Below are positions 54,899-64,000 of a stretch of 64,000 nucleotides of DNA, piece by piece. A model generated the notes under the pieces. That model worked only from the letters and a program-made list of their open reading frames with translations, had not been told where the DNA came from and ran no database searches. The stretch is from CAVWDU01 sp963840725 (lineage in GTDB: Bacteria > Pseudomonadota > Gammaproteobacteria > Pseudomonadales > Halieaceae). The stretch covers positions 620,001 through 684,000 of the forward strand of contig CAWIZY010000016.1 of assembly GCA_963840725.1 (NCBI GenBank), in the 5' to 3' direction. The translations under genes were made by a program, and so were the position numbers. Within the stretch, counting starts at the first letter, position 1. Every line of letters starts with the position of its first letter.

Positions 54899-56512
54899 AT
54901 GATGAGCGCGCTCATAACACCCCTGGACTGGGCAATCATTGCCATCTACCTGGTCGGGCTTATCTGCCTCAGCGCGTGGTTATCCAGAGCCCAACACTCT
55001 CGTGGCGATTACTATGTCGCCGGTCGCAATACCGGCCCCTGGCCTATAGCTATTTCTATCCTGGCCACGCAGTGCTCTACCAACAGTATTCTGGGGGCAC
55101 CGGCTTTCGTCGCCTTTGCAGCGGGGGGTGGACTGATCTGGCTGCAATACGAGCTGGCGGTGCCCCTTGCGATGATCCTGGTCATGGTGTTTCTGTTACC
55201 GCTGTTTCGTAGCCTCGATCTCATCTCTGTCTACGACTACCTGGAACGGCGCTTTGACCTGTCCACCCGGCTCTGGTTAAGCGGCATTTTTCAGTTCCTG
55301 CGCGCATTCGCCACCGCAGTGACCGTCTACAGCATCTCACTGGTGATCGAACTGATCTCGGGGCTGTCCTTTTTTTGGTCGGTGCTATTGCTGGGAGCGA
55401 TCACGGTGCTCTACGATATGCTGGGAGGCATACGCGCAGTCATGTATAGCGATGTGCTGCAAATGGCCATCCTGGTGGCGGTGCTGTTGCTGCTGTTTGC
55501 CCTGCTGCTCGACTCAGCGGGCGGCCTGGGGCCGCTTCTTGATGCACTGCCGCCCGCCAGAAGGGCGGCCGTAGATTTTGCCCATCATGGCCTCGGTGAT
55601 GGCTACGACTTCGCCTTCTGGCCGATGCTGTTCGGTGGGATTTTTCTCTATGTGTCCTACTACGGGTGCGACCAGAGCCAGGTCCAGAGAGAACTGTGCG
55701 CACGCACGCCCGATGACGGCAACCGGGCATTGTTCATCAACGGCCTGTTGCGCTTCCCGCTGGTGATGCTGTATTGCCTGATTGGCGCAGGAATTGCCGT
55801 CTATGCATCGGGCTCACCCGATTTTATCGCCGCCCTGCCAAGCAACGGAGATAGCCCCAACTACAACCTCGCCGTACCCTTATATATGATCCAGCAATTG
55901 CCGCCCGGACTGGTGGGACTGGCGCTGGTGGCCCTGTTCGCCGCGGCCATGTCCTCACTTGACAGCGTGATCAATAGTCTCAGCGCTACGACTATGGAGG
56001 ACTTTGTCCGCAGGCTACACCGCGGCGAACCGTGGTCAGATACCCGGGAGTTGCTCTACTCTCGCCTGCTGACCCTCTTCTGGGGCACGGTCACACTGGT
56101 GCTCACTTTCTATGTCGGTGACATCGCCGAGACGGTGCTGGTAGCCATCAACAAAATCGGCTCCCTGATCAACGGCCCGGTACTGGGTGTCTTCAGCCTG
56201 GGCATTCTCACCCGGCGATGCACCGGCCGCGGCGCCCGAGCCGGACTGACTGCAGGTTTCGGTCTCAACCTGCTGTGCTGGCAATTCTTGCCTGAACTGT
56301 CCTGGCTGTGGTGGAACGTCTTCGGCCTCCTGCTCACGGTGGCCGTAGGCTACGGCATCTCTTTATTGGGGCCAACTGCGAACGCAAACCTGTCCGGGTT
56401 GATCTGGACGCGGCAAACCTACGGGCAGTTTGGCTTGAAGATAAACTGGCTGCCTCGTTATGGCATCCTGATCGCCTGGTTCGCGCTGCTGCTGGGCATT
56501 CTTATGCTCTGA
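54899..56512 (+). CDS. Sodium:solute symporter (SSS) family transporter
   Basis: The 537-residue product has 13-14 hydrophobic helices and the SSS layout. It includes YYVAGRNTGPWPIAISILAT, the conserved GAPAFVAF after TM2, SVYDYLERRF, VLYDMLGGIRAVMYSDVLQM and FAAAMSSLDSVINSLSA (Na2-site serines). It imports an organic solute (sugar, amino acid, sialate or similar) with Na+. The substrate cannot be told. ATGs at 54899 and 54902 are adjacent. It may supply the amidohydrolase encoded next, 206 bp downstream. Confidence 0.92.
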   Translation: MMSALITPLDWAIIAIYLVGLICLSAWLSRAQHSRGDYYVAGRNTGPWPIAISILATQCSTNSILGAPAFVAFAAGGGLIWLQYELAVPLAMILVMVFLLPLFRSLDLISVYDYLERRFDLSTRLWLSGIFQFLRAFATAVTVYSISLVIELISGLSFFWSVLLLGAITVLYDMLGGIRAVMYSDVLQMAILVAVLLLLFALLLDSAGGLGPLLDALPPARRAAVDFAHHGLGDGYDFAFWPMLFGGIFLYVSYYGCDQSQVQRELCARTPDDGNRALFINGLLRFPLVMLYCLIGAGIAVYASGSPDFIAALPSNGDSPNYNLAVPLYMIQQLPPGLVGLALVALFAAAMSSLDSVINSLSATTMEDFVRRLHRGEPWSDTRELLYSRLLTLFWGTVTLVLTFYVGDIAETVLVAINKIGSLINGPVLGVFSLGILTRRCTGRGARAGLTAGFGLNLLCWQFLPELSWLWWNVFGLLLTVAVGYGISLLGPTANANLSGLIWTRQTYGQFGLKINWLPRYGILIAWFALLLGILML

Positions 56513-56718
56513 CCAGGCCAGCACTGACCCGCTAAAACCCAATTCTCAGCTCCCGGAGATGATTGACATAATTGGCCAATCTGTTGTCTGAACCCGCCTC
56601 ACCCCTGATCACCGGCCATGATTGGACTACCATCCCCGATACCGATTTCGCAGCGAACTGGCTGTCTGCGAAAACCGGTTCAGTCAACTGCCATCTGCGG
56701 CCGCCAAAGGACCTGAAT

Positions 56719-58464
56719 ATGCAAGCATGCAGCAAACAATTCCTGATCAGTCTGAGCAGCGTACTGGTTTTCATGCTGCCCTGTACGGCAAACGCAGCGG
56801 ACCCTCAGAGTGCGGCACCCGGCCCCGCTGATCAGGTGTATGTTAACGCCCGTGTCTACACCGGCGAACAGTCGCCGGCCTGGGCCGAGGCGCTGGCCTT
56901 GAAAGACGATCGTCTGATCGTTGTGGGGTCGCGGGAAGAAGCAATGGCCGCAGCGGGTGATGCCAGTGAGGTGATAGATCTGCAGGGTGCCATGGTCATG
57001 TCCGGCCTCCACGATATGCACGCCCATCTCGCCCAGGCGGGCACCAAAGAGCTTTTTGAGTGCGGATTTCCTTTCACTCTCACGGTCAAGGAGATCGAAG
57101 AAAAGGTCAGGGACTGTGCGCAACAGCTACCCAAAGGGGCATGGCTACGAGGCGGCCAGTGGGCGATGGAACTGCTCGAGGGCGAAGTGAAGCCCACACG
57201 CCACTTGCTGGATAAGGTCGCTCCAGAAAATCCCGTCTTGCTGATCGACTCCACCGTCCATGCCATCTGGGTCAACTCGATGGCACTCGAGCTTCTGGGC
57301 ATCAACGACCGCACCGAGGCCCCCGAAGGCGGCGTCATCGCTCGCGACCAGAACAACGGCCAGGCAACTGGCATCCTCTATGACAACGCTGCGTATGAAC
57401 AAATGGCCAAGCTTCCCGCCTACTCGACCACGCAAATGCAACAGGCTCTGGCCTGGAGCGTGAGCCAGTTCAACGCCGTGGGCGTCACGTCAATCCGCGA
57501 TGCCATGGTAGATGCACCCGCTCTGGCCGGCTATCAGGCGTTGGACAATGTCGGCGAACTGAATGCTCACATCGCCACCAGCCTGGCCTGGCGCATGGCC
57601 TGGGCCGGACCTCAAGAGCGCCTGGAGCAGACCATAACAGGCCGGAAGGACGCCGCCAGCGATAACGTGCATGTCGACTTTGCCAAAATCATGCTGGACG
57701 GTATTCCACCGTCGCAAACGGCAGCCGTGCTGGAGCCCTATCTGCCGGATGGTGTGCACCCTGAAGGGCACCGGGGCTATCTGACTCAAACTCCCGAGTC
57801 ACTGAAGGAAGACATGATTCATCTCGACCGGCAGGGCCTGACGGTTAAGATTCACGCCACCGGCGATCGATCTGTCCGTGTCGCACTGGATGCAGTGGAG
57901 GCGGCTCGCAAGGCCAACGGCCCCTCCGGACTGTGGCATGAAGTGTCCCACGCCGAAATGATTCACCCGGATGATCTGCCACGGTTTGCGGAGCTCAATG
58001 TCGTGGCCGAAATGTGCCCGATACTCTGGTACCCGGGACCCTTGCACAGCATGATGGAAAACGTTTTGGGCAAGGCGAGATCGGAGCAATTCTGGCAGAC
58101 AAAAACACTGAGCGACTCAGGCGCGCTGGTTAACTATGGCTCAGACTGGCCCTCCGTGGTGCCCTCCGCCAATCCCTGGCCCGGTATAGAGGCGATGATC
58201 ACCCGCAAGGATCCCTATGGCCACAACCCGGGATTTCTCAATAAGGCGGAGGCACTGGAACTGGAAAAGGTGTTGGCGATATTCACCATCAATGGAGCGA
58301 CTTCCATCTACATGGATAACGCAACCGGCTCACTGAAGCCCGGCAAATACGCGGACTTCATCGTCCTTGACCGGCACCTGTTTGATATCGACCCGGACAC
58401 TATAAGCGACACCCGGGTACTGCGCACTGTATTCAGGGGCAAAACCGTTCACAGCACCCCCTGA
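56719..58464 (+). CDS. Exported amidohydrolase (YtcJ-like)
   Basis: From the ATG at 56719 (AAGGA just before) the product is 581 residues with a signal peptide (FLISLSSVLVFMLPCTANA). The YtcJ-type metal-dependent hydrolase has VYVNARVYTGEQSPAWAEAL, the first metal motif SGLHDMHAHLAQAG and a candidate carboxylated Lys in HVDFAKIMLDG. KIHATGDRSV (His) and LVNYGSDWPSVVPSANPWPG (Asp) follow. It hydrolyses an unknown N-acyl or formamide-like substrate in the periplasm. It ends 13 bp from the convergent EEP gene. Confidence 0.92.
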   Translation: MQACSKQFLISLSSVLVFMLPCTANAADPQSAAPGPADQVYVNARVYTGEQSPAWAEALALKDDRLIVVGSREEAMAAAGDASEVIDLQGAMVMSGLHDMHAHLAQAGTKELFECGFPFTLTVKEIEEKVRDCAQQLPKGAWLRGGQWAMELLEGEVKPTRHLLDKVAPENPVLLIDSTVHAIWVNSMALELLGINDRTEAPEGGVIARDQNNGQATGILYDNAAYEQMAKLPAYSTTQMQQALAWSVSQFNAVGVTSIRDAMVDAPALAGYQALDNVGELNAHIATSLAWRMAWAGPQERLEQTITGRKDAASDNVHVDFAKIMLDGIPPSQTAAVLEPYLPDGVHPEGHRGYLTQTPESLKEDMIHLDRQGLTVKIHATGDRSVRVALDAVEAARKANGPSGLWHEVSHAEMIHPDDLPRFAELNVVAEMCPILWYPGPLHSMMENVLGKARSEQFWQTKTLSDSGALVNYGSDWPSVVPSANPWPGIEAMITRKDPYGHNPGFLNKAEALELEKVLAIFTINGATSIYMDNATGSLKPGKYADFIVLDRHLFDIDPDTISDTRVLRTVFRGKTVHSTP

Positions 58465-58477
58465 TCGGGCCTGCCAA

Positions 58478-59434
58478 TCATCGACCCGGTGCGGGTTCTC
58501 GAACCACTCCCGCAACCGGAGCCTGAGCTGCCATGCGAACCTCCGCCACCACGGCCCGGTGATCGGAGAGCACCTCATTCGCCGTATGGTATTGCACGAA
58601 TTCCAGTTCAGCAGACAACAGTATCCAGTCCAGTCGCTTGTCCTTGTAGGTACTCATGTCCCTGCGGGCATCGAACCAGCTGTGCAGAGGGCGCGGGCCG
58701 GTCGGATCGGGTTTCCGCAAATCGCGGGCTATACTCTCAGAATTAAAATCACCCATGATGATCAACGGATTAACCCGTCCCTTCAGCACCGTTTTCAGCT
58801 CCTCCACCTGCTTGTCACGCACACTCTTGCGGGAAAAATCCAGATGCACTGAAATGACATCGACCTTCCCGGGCCCATCACCCGGCCGGGCACCACGCCA
58901 GGCAATTTCTGTCATCGTAAAGCCTTTCTGTACCGTGGGCGGGGTCGGCGGAAAAGCCAGCGCAACCGCCTGCAGAATGGGGCGCCTCGAGATGATCGCC
59001 GTGCCGTAACTGGCGATGCCTATCCGCGCCTGAGCGGCCTGCACATACCAGGGGTAGCGCGCTTTTTCCGCTATGTAATCAACGTGACTGAAATTGCCAC
59101 TCCAGAACGAGGGCGCATCTGCCTCCTGCAATGCGACCACATCCACCGATGAAGCGACCAGGTACTCGGCTACAGCGGCCAGATTCTCGCGAGTCCTGCG
59201 CGCCGACACCAGCAGCTGGTTGAGGCTGCTACCGCGTCCATGAGCGAGATTCAGGCTGGCAACTACAAGCTTAGGTGATGGCGGCGGCTCCTTACCAACC
59301 CCGCTTGAACTGACTTCCAAACGCTCCAGACGGTCAACCGGGGCAGCGGTAGGCGAGGCCGTAAACAGGCCGCTGAACAGGTAAATACCCATACCCACCA
59401 GCAAGCCACCGACTGTCAGCCCATAAATTTTCAT
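58478..59434 (-). CDS. Endonuclease/exonuclease/phosphatase (EEP) family protein, membrane-anchored
   Basis: The 318-residue product has an N-terminal membrane helix (YGLTVGGLLVGMGIYLFSGL) and an EEP domain, with LVVASLNLAHGRG, VVALQEADAP (Glu ligand), VISVHLDFSR, LIIMGDFNSESI and VLSDHRAVVAEV (Asp-His pair). The fold serves nucleases, sphingomyelinases and inositol phosphatases; the anchor suggests a periplasmic phosphodiesterase. The tail is Pro/Ala-rich. It is divergent from the AsmA-like gene. Confidence 0.92.
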   Translation of the reverse strand: MKIYGLTVGGLLVGMGIYLFSGLFTASPTAAPVDRLERLEVSSSGVGKEPPPSPKLVVASLNLAHGRGSSLNQLLVSARRTRENLAAVAEYLVASSVDVVALQEADAPSFWSGNFSHVDYIAEKARYPWYVQAAQARIGIASYGTAIISRRPILQAVALAFPPTPPTVQKGFTMTEIAWRGARPGDGPGKVDVISVHLDFSRKSVRDKQVEELKTVLKGRVNPLIIMGDFNSESIARDLRKPDPTGPRPLHSWFDARRDMSTYKDKRLDWILLSAELEFVQYHTANEVLSDHRAVVAEVRMAAQAPVAGVVREPAPGR

Positions 59435-59659
59435 TGGTTCAGGTGTCCACTTATGGCGAACTTAGAAGGGTCCCAAGGATAGATTAGCGGGCCGCATCCT
59501 GTCGAGCCGATTCATCGGCAGCGCGCAATTCAGCCCATGGCTCCAATCGCTGCCAGAAAGTGAGTGAACCTGGCGACGCACCCCGGCGCTGGATGCACAC
59601 AAAACTGCTATAGTCAGTTCATCGCTATAAAGTAATAACGGCTAAATTCGTCGACCAGC

Positions 59660-62600
59660 ATGCATAAAGGCACAGTCCTAAGATACTTCCTCGCGACACT
59701 GCTCAGCACTATCACTTTGCTGCTGCTTTTCGTCTTTAATGCTAATCTTGGTCGTTTCAGTTCCCAGGCAGAATCCGCAATTTCGCAGTTGCTGGAGCGG
59801 GAGTTCAGGCTTGCGGGACCTGTGCATTTGACTCTGGACCTTAATGGCGATCTCGCGCTCAGCGCGGCCAACGTAAAGCTCGCTGCAACCCAATGGAGCG
59901 CGCACGCCGAACTACTGCAAATCGAGCGGCTAACGGCTCACGTTCGTCTATGGTCTTTGTTCAGCAAGGGTCCATTGATTATTGAGTCGCTCTCGGTGGA
60001 TGGTGCGACACTGAGACTGGAGCAGGACAGACAGGGCAATAACAACTGGACGCTGCTGCAGGCCGGGGATGAGGACGATCTGGACCCGAAGCGTTTTCAG
60101 TTACCGGTGCTGCCCGAGTCTATAACGCTCGATAACGCCCTGCTGACCCTCGACTCCCCCAAGCTGCAACAGACCTTGACAGTCAGCATAGACTCCCTAA
60201 GAGAGAATACCGACAACAACCGGGCAGTCGAATTAGCTCTGGCCGGAGCCGTGAATAATCGACCGCTGCGCATCCACGCGAAATCGCCCATGCTCGACAA
60301 CTTTATCGACCTGCGCGATATCAGGCTCTCGCTTGACGGCAACCTCGGAGAGATTGCGTTTCAGGGTAAAGGTGCCATGGACGACCTCCTGCACCCGACG
60401 CGCCCGACTGCGGATTTTCATCTGGCGGGACCTAATGTCGAGTACCTGCTGGATTTGATAAAAACAGATCGGTCAACATCAGGACCATTGAACCTGACCC
60501 TGCAAGTTCAGCCCGCCGGCGAGCAGATGAGTATTTTCCTCGGGGGCACTTTTGGCGAGTTCAAACTGACTTTAGAGGGCGAGTTCGTTGACCTGAGATC
60601 GAGGGAAGTGCTGGACCTGGATTACACTTTCGCGGGGCCGGACCTCAGTCGGCTGGCGACTCTGCTTGAGATCAACCATGTACCGGCAGATCCGTTTTCC
60701 GTCACCGGCACCATCAAGCGCTTTGCCAATGGCAAAACGATCGATCACTTCGAGATAAGCCTCGGCGAAGCCTCCTTGCTGGCAGACGTGGCCTTCGAGA
60801 ATTACCCGGACCCCAGCGGCGCCAAGGCCTGGCTGCAGTTTGACGCGCCCGACCTGGACAAGCTTGCCCCCCTGCTGCGCCTTCATGGAGAAATAAGCAG
60901 CCCCGTTACCGCCACCGCCAGGCTCGAACCCCGGCCCGATGGTGATGGCGCACAGTTCCAGATTGCTGCCAACACCAACAATATGACACTCACGGGCACC
61001 GGAGAACTGGACGACACACCCGGGTTTGTGGGCTCCCACGCCCAGCTTAATCTTGCCGGACCAGAGCTGGCGACCTTAAGCCGGGCGCTGGCCATCAAAC
61101 TTACATCGGAAGCCCCTTTTTCGATGCAGCTCAACCTGGTCCGAACGGCATCAGGGCTGAATGTTCTGCCATCAATCGCAGAGATCGGTGCAGAGCGCCT
61201 GTCGCTGGAGGGCACGGTAGGCAACCAGCCTCTCGAAGCGGGCACCCGCCTCCAGCTTGATATGTCCGGTCCCAGCCTGGCACTGATGCTGGGGGCTCTC
61301 GATCGGGACATTCAGCACGTGGCCGCTGAGCCCTACACACTGCAAGGCGACCTCGAGTTCAGTCAAGGTACACTCAGTCTGCATCAATTCGATGCCGTAA
61401 TCGGCGATCAACATGCCAGAGCAACCGGGAAGATTGCACGCAAACCCCTGTCGGTGGACACGCGCATAGTCTTCGATATTCGCTCCCCCTCACTGAGGGC
61501 CGCGCTGACCAGTAAAGGGTTTGCAGCCGCTAACGTTCCCGAGGGCGAGTTTAGCGCCAGCGGCGTACTACAGGGCGGCGAAGGCGCTTACACCCTTCAG
61601 GGGATCGAGCTGTCCCTGGGAGACCTCGCCGCAGAACTCAGTGGCAACATAGCGCCCGCTGACGGGCTGAACGGATCCCGGCTTACCTTGAACGCCGAGG
61701 GCCGTGACCTCAGCCGGCTGCTGCCCGGTACAATGCAGCGACCCGCCTTCACTCACCCTTTTACTCTCTCCGCAGAGGCCCACGTCAACGACGGATTTCT
61801 GCTGATCAAACAGGCCAACGTCAGTATCGACAAGACGCAAATCGGCCTGGACGCAAGACTGGCCATGACACCATTTATGGAGCAGGGCAGCTTTACAGTG
61901 TCCGGAAAATCCCCCGACCTATTGCGTCTGCAACCGGGGTTCGGCAAAGACGTGACCAGGGCTACTCTGCCACTCGCACTGCAGGGTAATGGTAGCTGGG
62001 ATGCCAACTCCCTGAAACTGCATGAGGTCGTTTTGGAGCTGGGCGACGGTCAATTGCGCGTGGACGGAACCTTGCAGCAACCGCCCGATTTTACGGGCAC
62101 CAATATGATATTAGAGGGAAACCTACCCGACCTTTCAGTCTTCAGCAGACTCGCCGACAGAGAGTTGCCCGCGCTTCCGGGGCGCCTCAAATTCCATGCC
62201 GTCGGCCAAGGCAATAAATTGATAGTCAATGATATTGTCGCCACTTTGGGTAGCAGCGATATCGTGGGGGACTTCAGTTTACAGACCGGGGGCACACAGG
62301 TGATAAACGCCAACTTTCACTCCAGGCAACTGGATCTGACGTCGCTGCTACTACCGCTCCAGGACGTCACTACTGCAGCGCCACAGCAGCCGGCGGCACA
62401 GCGACGCCAGCCCGGCGCCCGACGCAGGAGTCAGGAAAAGCTTATTCCCGACACCCCGATTCCACTGGATGTTTTTGAAGACCTGTTGGCGACAGTCAAA
62501 ATTCGCATCGACAAACTGCGCCTGGATGCACACACACTGCGCAACGTTCATCTGGACAGCACGGTCAAGGACGGAGCGTTCACTGTGAGTCAGCTGGAAT

Positions 62601-63367
62601 TCACTGCTGATCGTGGGGGACAGCTACAGGGCCAGGCCAGGCTAAGCCCAACCGCCCGGGGTGGCGCCCTGCAGATGCGACTTTCGGGTGAATCCCTCAG
62701 CTTCGGATTACCGGCTGAGACCCAAAAGGAACTGCTCAACCTACCCCAGTATGAATACCTCCTGGCGCTTGAGTCAGAGGGCAAAACCGTGCGGGAGATG
62801 GCGGCAAGCATGAACGGTTACCTGACACTGAGAGCGGGCAAAGGCAGAGTCAAGGCCGGGGAGTTTCGCTTTCTGACTAATGACTTTGTGGCGCAACTGC
62901 TCGAGGCAATAAACCCGTTTTCGGTCAAGGATCCTTACACCAAGGTCAAATGCGCCACCGTGTTGGCCGCCGTCGAGGGTGGACAGGTAGCGGGCAAACC
63001 AATTCTGGTTTTCAGCAGTGACCGCTTGAACGTATTCTCCGACGCCACCGTCAACCTGGCCAATGAAACCATCGACGTGACATTTAACACAGTGCCACAG
63101 AAGGGACTGGGGCTCAGCCTGTCAAACCTGATCAACCCCTACATCAAGGTTAGTGGAACGCTGGCCGCTCCCGTCCTCACGCTTAATGCCGAACAGACCA
63201 TTATTGAGGGAACCGCTACAGTCGCCACCGGTGGTCTGTACATCGTGGCCAAGGGTTTCAAGGACCGCTACCTGTCCTCCAAGGATCCCTGTGGAAAAGC
63301 GTACCAGGAAGCCGGCCAGTACATTGAGGCAATGAAAAAGAAATACGGGGCTGCGCGACTCCAGTGA
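59660..63367 (+). CDS. AsmA family protein (large, TamB/YhdP-superfamily lipid-transfer type)
   Basis: The 1235-residue product has one N-terminal membrane helix (YFLATLLSTITLLLLFVFNA), an AsmA domain and long beta-rich repeats. It ends in the AsmA C-terminal block (NGYLTLRAGKGRVKAGEFRF, LSLSNLINPYIKVSGTLAAP). AsmA-like proteins bridge inner and outer membranes and help move phospholipid. A low-complexity linker (PAAQRRQPGARRRSQEKL) lies near residues 910-935. It is a single gene that ends 10 bp from the DUF3313 gene. Confidence 0.94.
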   Translation: MHKGTVLRYFLATLLSTITLLLLFVFNANLGRFSSQAESAISQLLEREFRLAGPVHLTLDLNGDLALSAANVKLAATQWSAHAELLQIERLTAHVRLWSLFSKGPLIIESLSVDGATLRLEQDRQGNNNWTLLQAGDEDDLDPKRFQLPVLPESITLDNALLTLDSPKLQQTLTVSIDSLRENTDNNRAVELALAGAVNNRPLRIHAKSPMLDNFIDLRDIRLSLDGNLGEIAFQGKGAMDDLLHPTRPTADFHLAGPNVEYLLDLIKTDRSTSGPLNLTLQVQPAGEQMSIFLGGTFGEFKLTLEGEFVDLRSREVLDLDYTFAGPDLSRLATLLEINHVPADPFSVTGTIKRFANGKTIDHFEISLGEASLLADVAFENYPDPSGAKAWLQFDAPDLDKLAPLLRLHGEISSPVTATARLEPRPDGDGAQFQIAANTNNMTLTGTGELDDTPGFVGSHAQLNLAGPELATLSRALAIKLTSEAPFSMQLNLVRTASGLNVLPSIAEIGAERLSLEGTVGNQPLEAGTRLQLDMSGPSLALMLGALDRDIQHVAAEPYTLQGDLEFSQGTLSLHQFDAVIGDQHARATGKIARKPLSVDTRIVFDIRSPSLRAALTSKGFAAANVPEGEFSASGVLQGGEGAYTLQGIELSLGDLAAELSGNIAPADGLNGSRLTLNAEGRDLSRLLPGTMQRPAFTHPFTLSAEAHVNDGFLLIKQANVSIDKTQIGLDARLAMTPFMEQGSFTVSGKSPDLLRLQPGFGKDVTRATLPLALQGNGSWDANSLKLHEVVLELGDGQLRVDGTLQQPPDFTGTNMILEGNLPDLSVFSRLADRELPALPGRLKFHAVGQGNKLIVNDIVATLGSSDIVGDFSLQTGGTQVINANFHSRQLDLTSLLLPLQDVTTAAPQQPAAQRRQPGARRRSQEKLIPDTPIPLDVFEDLLATVKIRIDKLRLDAHTLRNVHLDSTVKDGAFTVSQLEFTADRGGQLQGQARLSPTARGGALQMRLSGESLSFGLPAETQKELLNLPQYEYLLALESEGKTVREMAASMNGYLTLRAGKGRVKAGEFRFLTNDFVAQLLEAINPFSVKDPYTKVKCATVLAAVEGGQVAGKPILVFSSDRLNVFSDATVNLANETIDVTFNTVPQKGLGLSLSNLINPYIKVSGTLAAPVLTLNAEQTIIEGTATVATGGLYIVAKGFKDRYLSSKDPCGKAYQEAGQYIEAMKKKYGAARLQ

Positions 63368-63377
63368 AACCAGCGCT

Positions 63378-64000
63378 TCAAGAGCCCTTCCGGGCTGCCT
63401 GGTTCTGGTCACGAATCTCCCCCCAGGACTCCCGCAACCACCCGGCCCAACGGGTGAAAATTCGCCTGGCATCCGCTTGATTGGTCACACTGTTGGTCCA
63501 TTTTGCATACCCCGAATCGCGCACCATCTGGCGATCGATGGCTCTCGCCAGAATATCGCCTGTGACCGAGTCAAACATCTCCAGATACAGCGTGGCTTGA
63601 ATGGACGACGTCGTGTACTGTTGTGACCGCCCACCGGTAGGCACATCCGGCGCCGTTACCACCAGGTCGACAATCGCCGAACGCAGCAGCAGCACATCGT
63701 CACCGGGCTCGGTGACCAGAGGAAAACCAGCGTCAGATTCGAGTTCCTGCTTGAACGCTTCGTTCAAGAGGTCAGCAGCCGCCGCCTTCATCTTGTCTAT
63801 GTGACTCTTCGGAACACGGCGTCCACCTACCCGTGTGTCGCGCTCCCAGTTTTTCTTGAATGCCACATAGGGCTCCAACATCATGTACCTGGTGTAACTG
63901 CTGAAATCCACCTCGGGGTCGACGTAGACCGCTGCGGCTCGGGTACTTTCCACCAGTTCCAGGCCATCGTAGCTTATCTCAGCCTGTTCGGACTGTACCG
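63378..64000 (-). CDS. DUF3313 family protein (5' end beyond window)
   Basis: The frame is open from the window's right edge (VQSEQAEISYDGLELVESTR ...) to a stop at 63378. At least 207 residues are visible and the N-terminus is missing. DUF3313 proteins are usually periplasmic lipoproteins. Conserved stretches are AAAVYVDPEVDFSSYTRYMM, LRSAIVDLVVTAP and LYLEMFDSVTGDILARAIDR. An ATG inside the frame (63951-63953) is not the likely start. It is convergent with the AsmA-like gene. Confidence 0.88.
   Translation of the reverse strand, partial: VQSEQAEISYDGLELVESTRAAAVYVDPEVDFSSYTRYMMLEPYVAFKKNWERDTRVGGRRVPKSHIDKMKAAAADLLNEAFKQELESDAGFPLVTEPGDDVLLLRSAIVDLVVTAPDVPTGGRSQQYTTSSIQATLYLEMFDSVTGDILARAIDRQMVRDSGYAKWTNSVTNQADARRIFTRWAGWLRESWGEIRDQNQAARKGS

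Overview
The window looks like a chromosomal segment of a marine, GC-rich gammaproteobacterium, most likely from the Cellvibrionales (Halieaceae/Spongiibacteraceae type). The evidence is the conserved tsaD / rpsU-yqeY-dnaG-rpoD macromolecular-synthesis locus with a CAU tRNA behind rpoD, together with a TonB-dependent receptor, a sulfotransferase, AzlCD, an FeS photolyase, a sodium:solute symporter and an AsmA giant. The lineage is inferred from gene content and style only; no database search was possible.

Layout. 1-7.4 kb is housekeeping: tsaD (minus strand, running off the left edge), rpsU, yqeY, dnaG, a 16-bp tandem repeat, rpoD, tRNA-Ile2(CAU), a coiled-coil protein and a glutaredoxin-like protein. 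7.5-16 kb holds a TPR-sulfotransferase and an amidase that appear to have once been convergent neighbours. They are now separated by a ~4.85 kb block bounded by ~235-bp imperfect direct repeats made of the two gene ends. The block carries a beta-barrel protein, an acetamidase/formamidase homologue, a DUF429 protein and decayed relics. 16-25.5 kb holds a frameshifted TonB receptor, a D-amino-acid oxidase-type flavoenzyme, a small Met-rich exported protein, a phospholipase-D lipoprotein, AzlCD and an L,D-transpeptidase. 25.5-35.7 kb has an octamer repeat, a 262-bp MITE with perfect ends, LysR/M24 peptidase, a diguanylate cyclase, a PhoD phosphatase, an NHL protein, a truncated cyclase/TPR gene and a YeeE/YedE pair. 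36-45 kb has an amidohydrolase, a dynamin-like GTPase, YceH, ferritin, tRNA-Arg(UCG), a decayed 1-kb stretch, an outer-membrane barrel and a REP-associated tyrosine transposase (RAYT). 45-64 kb has an NlpE-like protein, a PQQ-type sugar dehydrogenase, DUF427, an SDR, a membrane protein, a divergent CoA-transferase/BKACE pair, a photolyase, cytochrome c, an SSS symporter, an amidohydrolase, an EEP nuclease-fold protein, an AsmA-family protein and a DUF3313 lipoprotein (truncated by the right edge).

The most striking unexplained signal is a dispersed intergenic family of the octamer GGACACCC / GGGTGTCC. I counted 21 perfect copies by eye. They lie in two dense arrays (22.2-22.5 and 34.2-34.6 kb), one single site (37.7 kb), and on both sides of the RAYT gene (43.74 and 45.12-45.17 kb). 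In each array, and around the transposase, copies on the left read GGACACCC and copies on the right read GGGTGTCC. This suggests the arrays are non-autonomous relatives of the RAYT locus. One array has cut off the 5' part of a cyclase/TPR gene.

Most genes stand alone or in convergent/divergent pairs. Only three groups show tight operon spacing: rpsU-yqeY-dnaG(-rpoD), azlC-azlD (4-bp overlap) and the yeeE pair (4-bp overlap).
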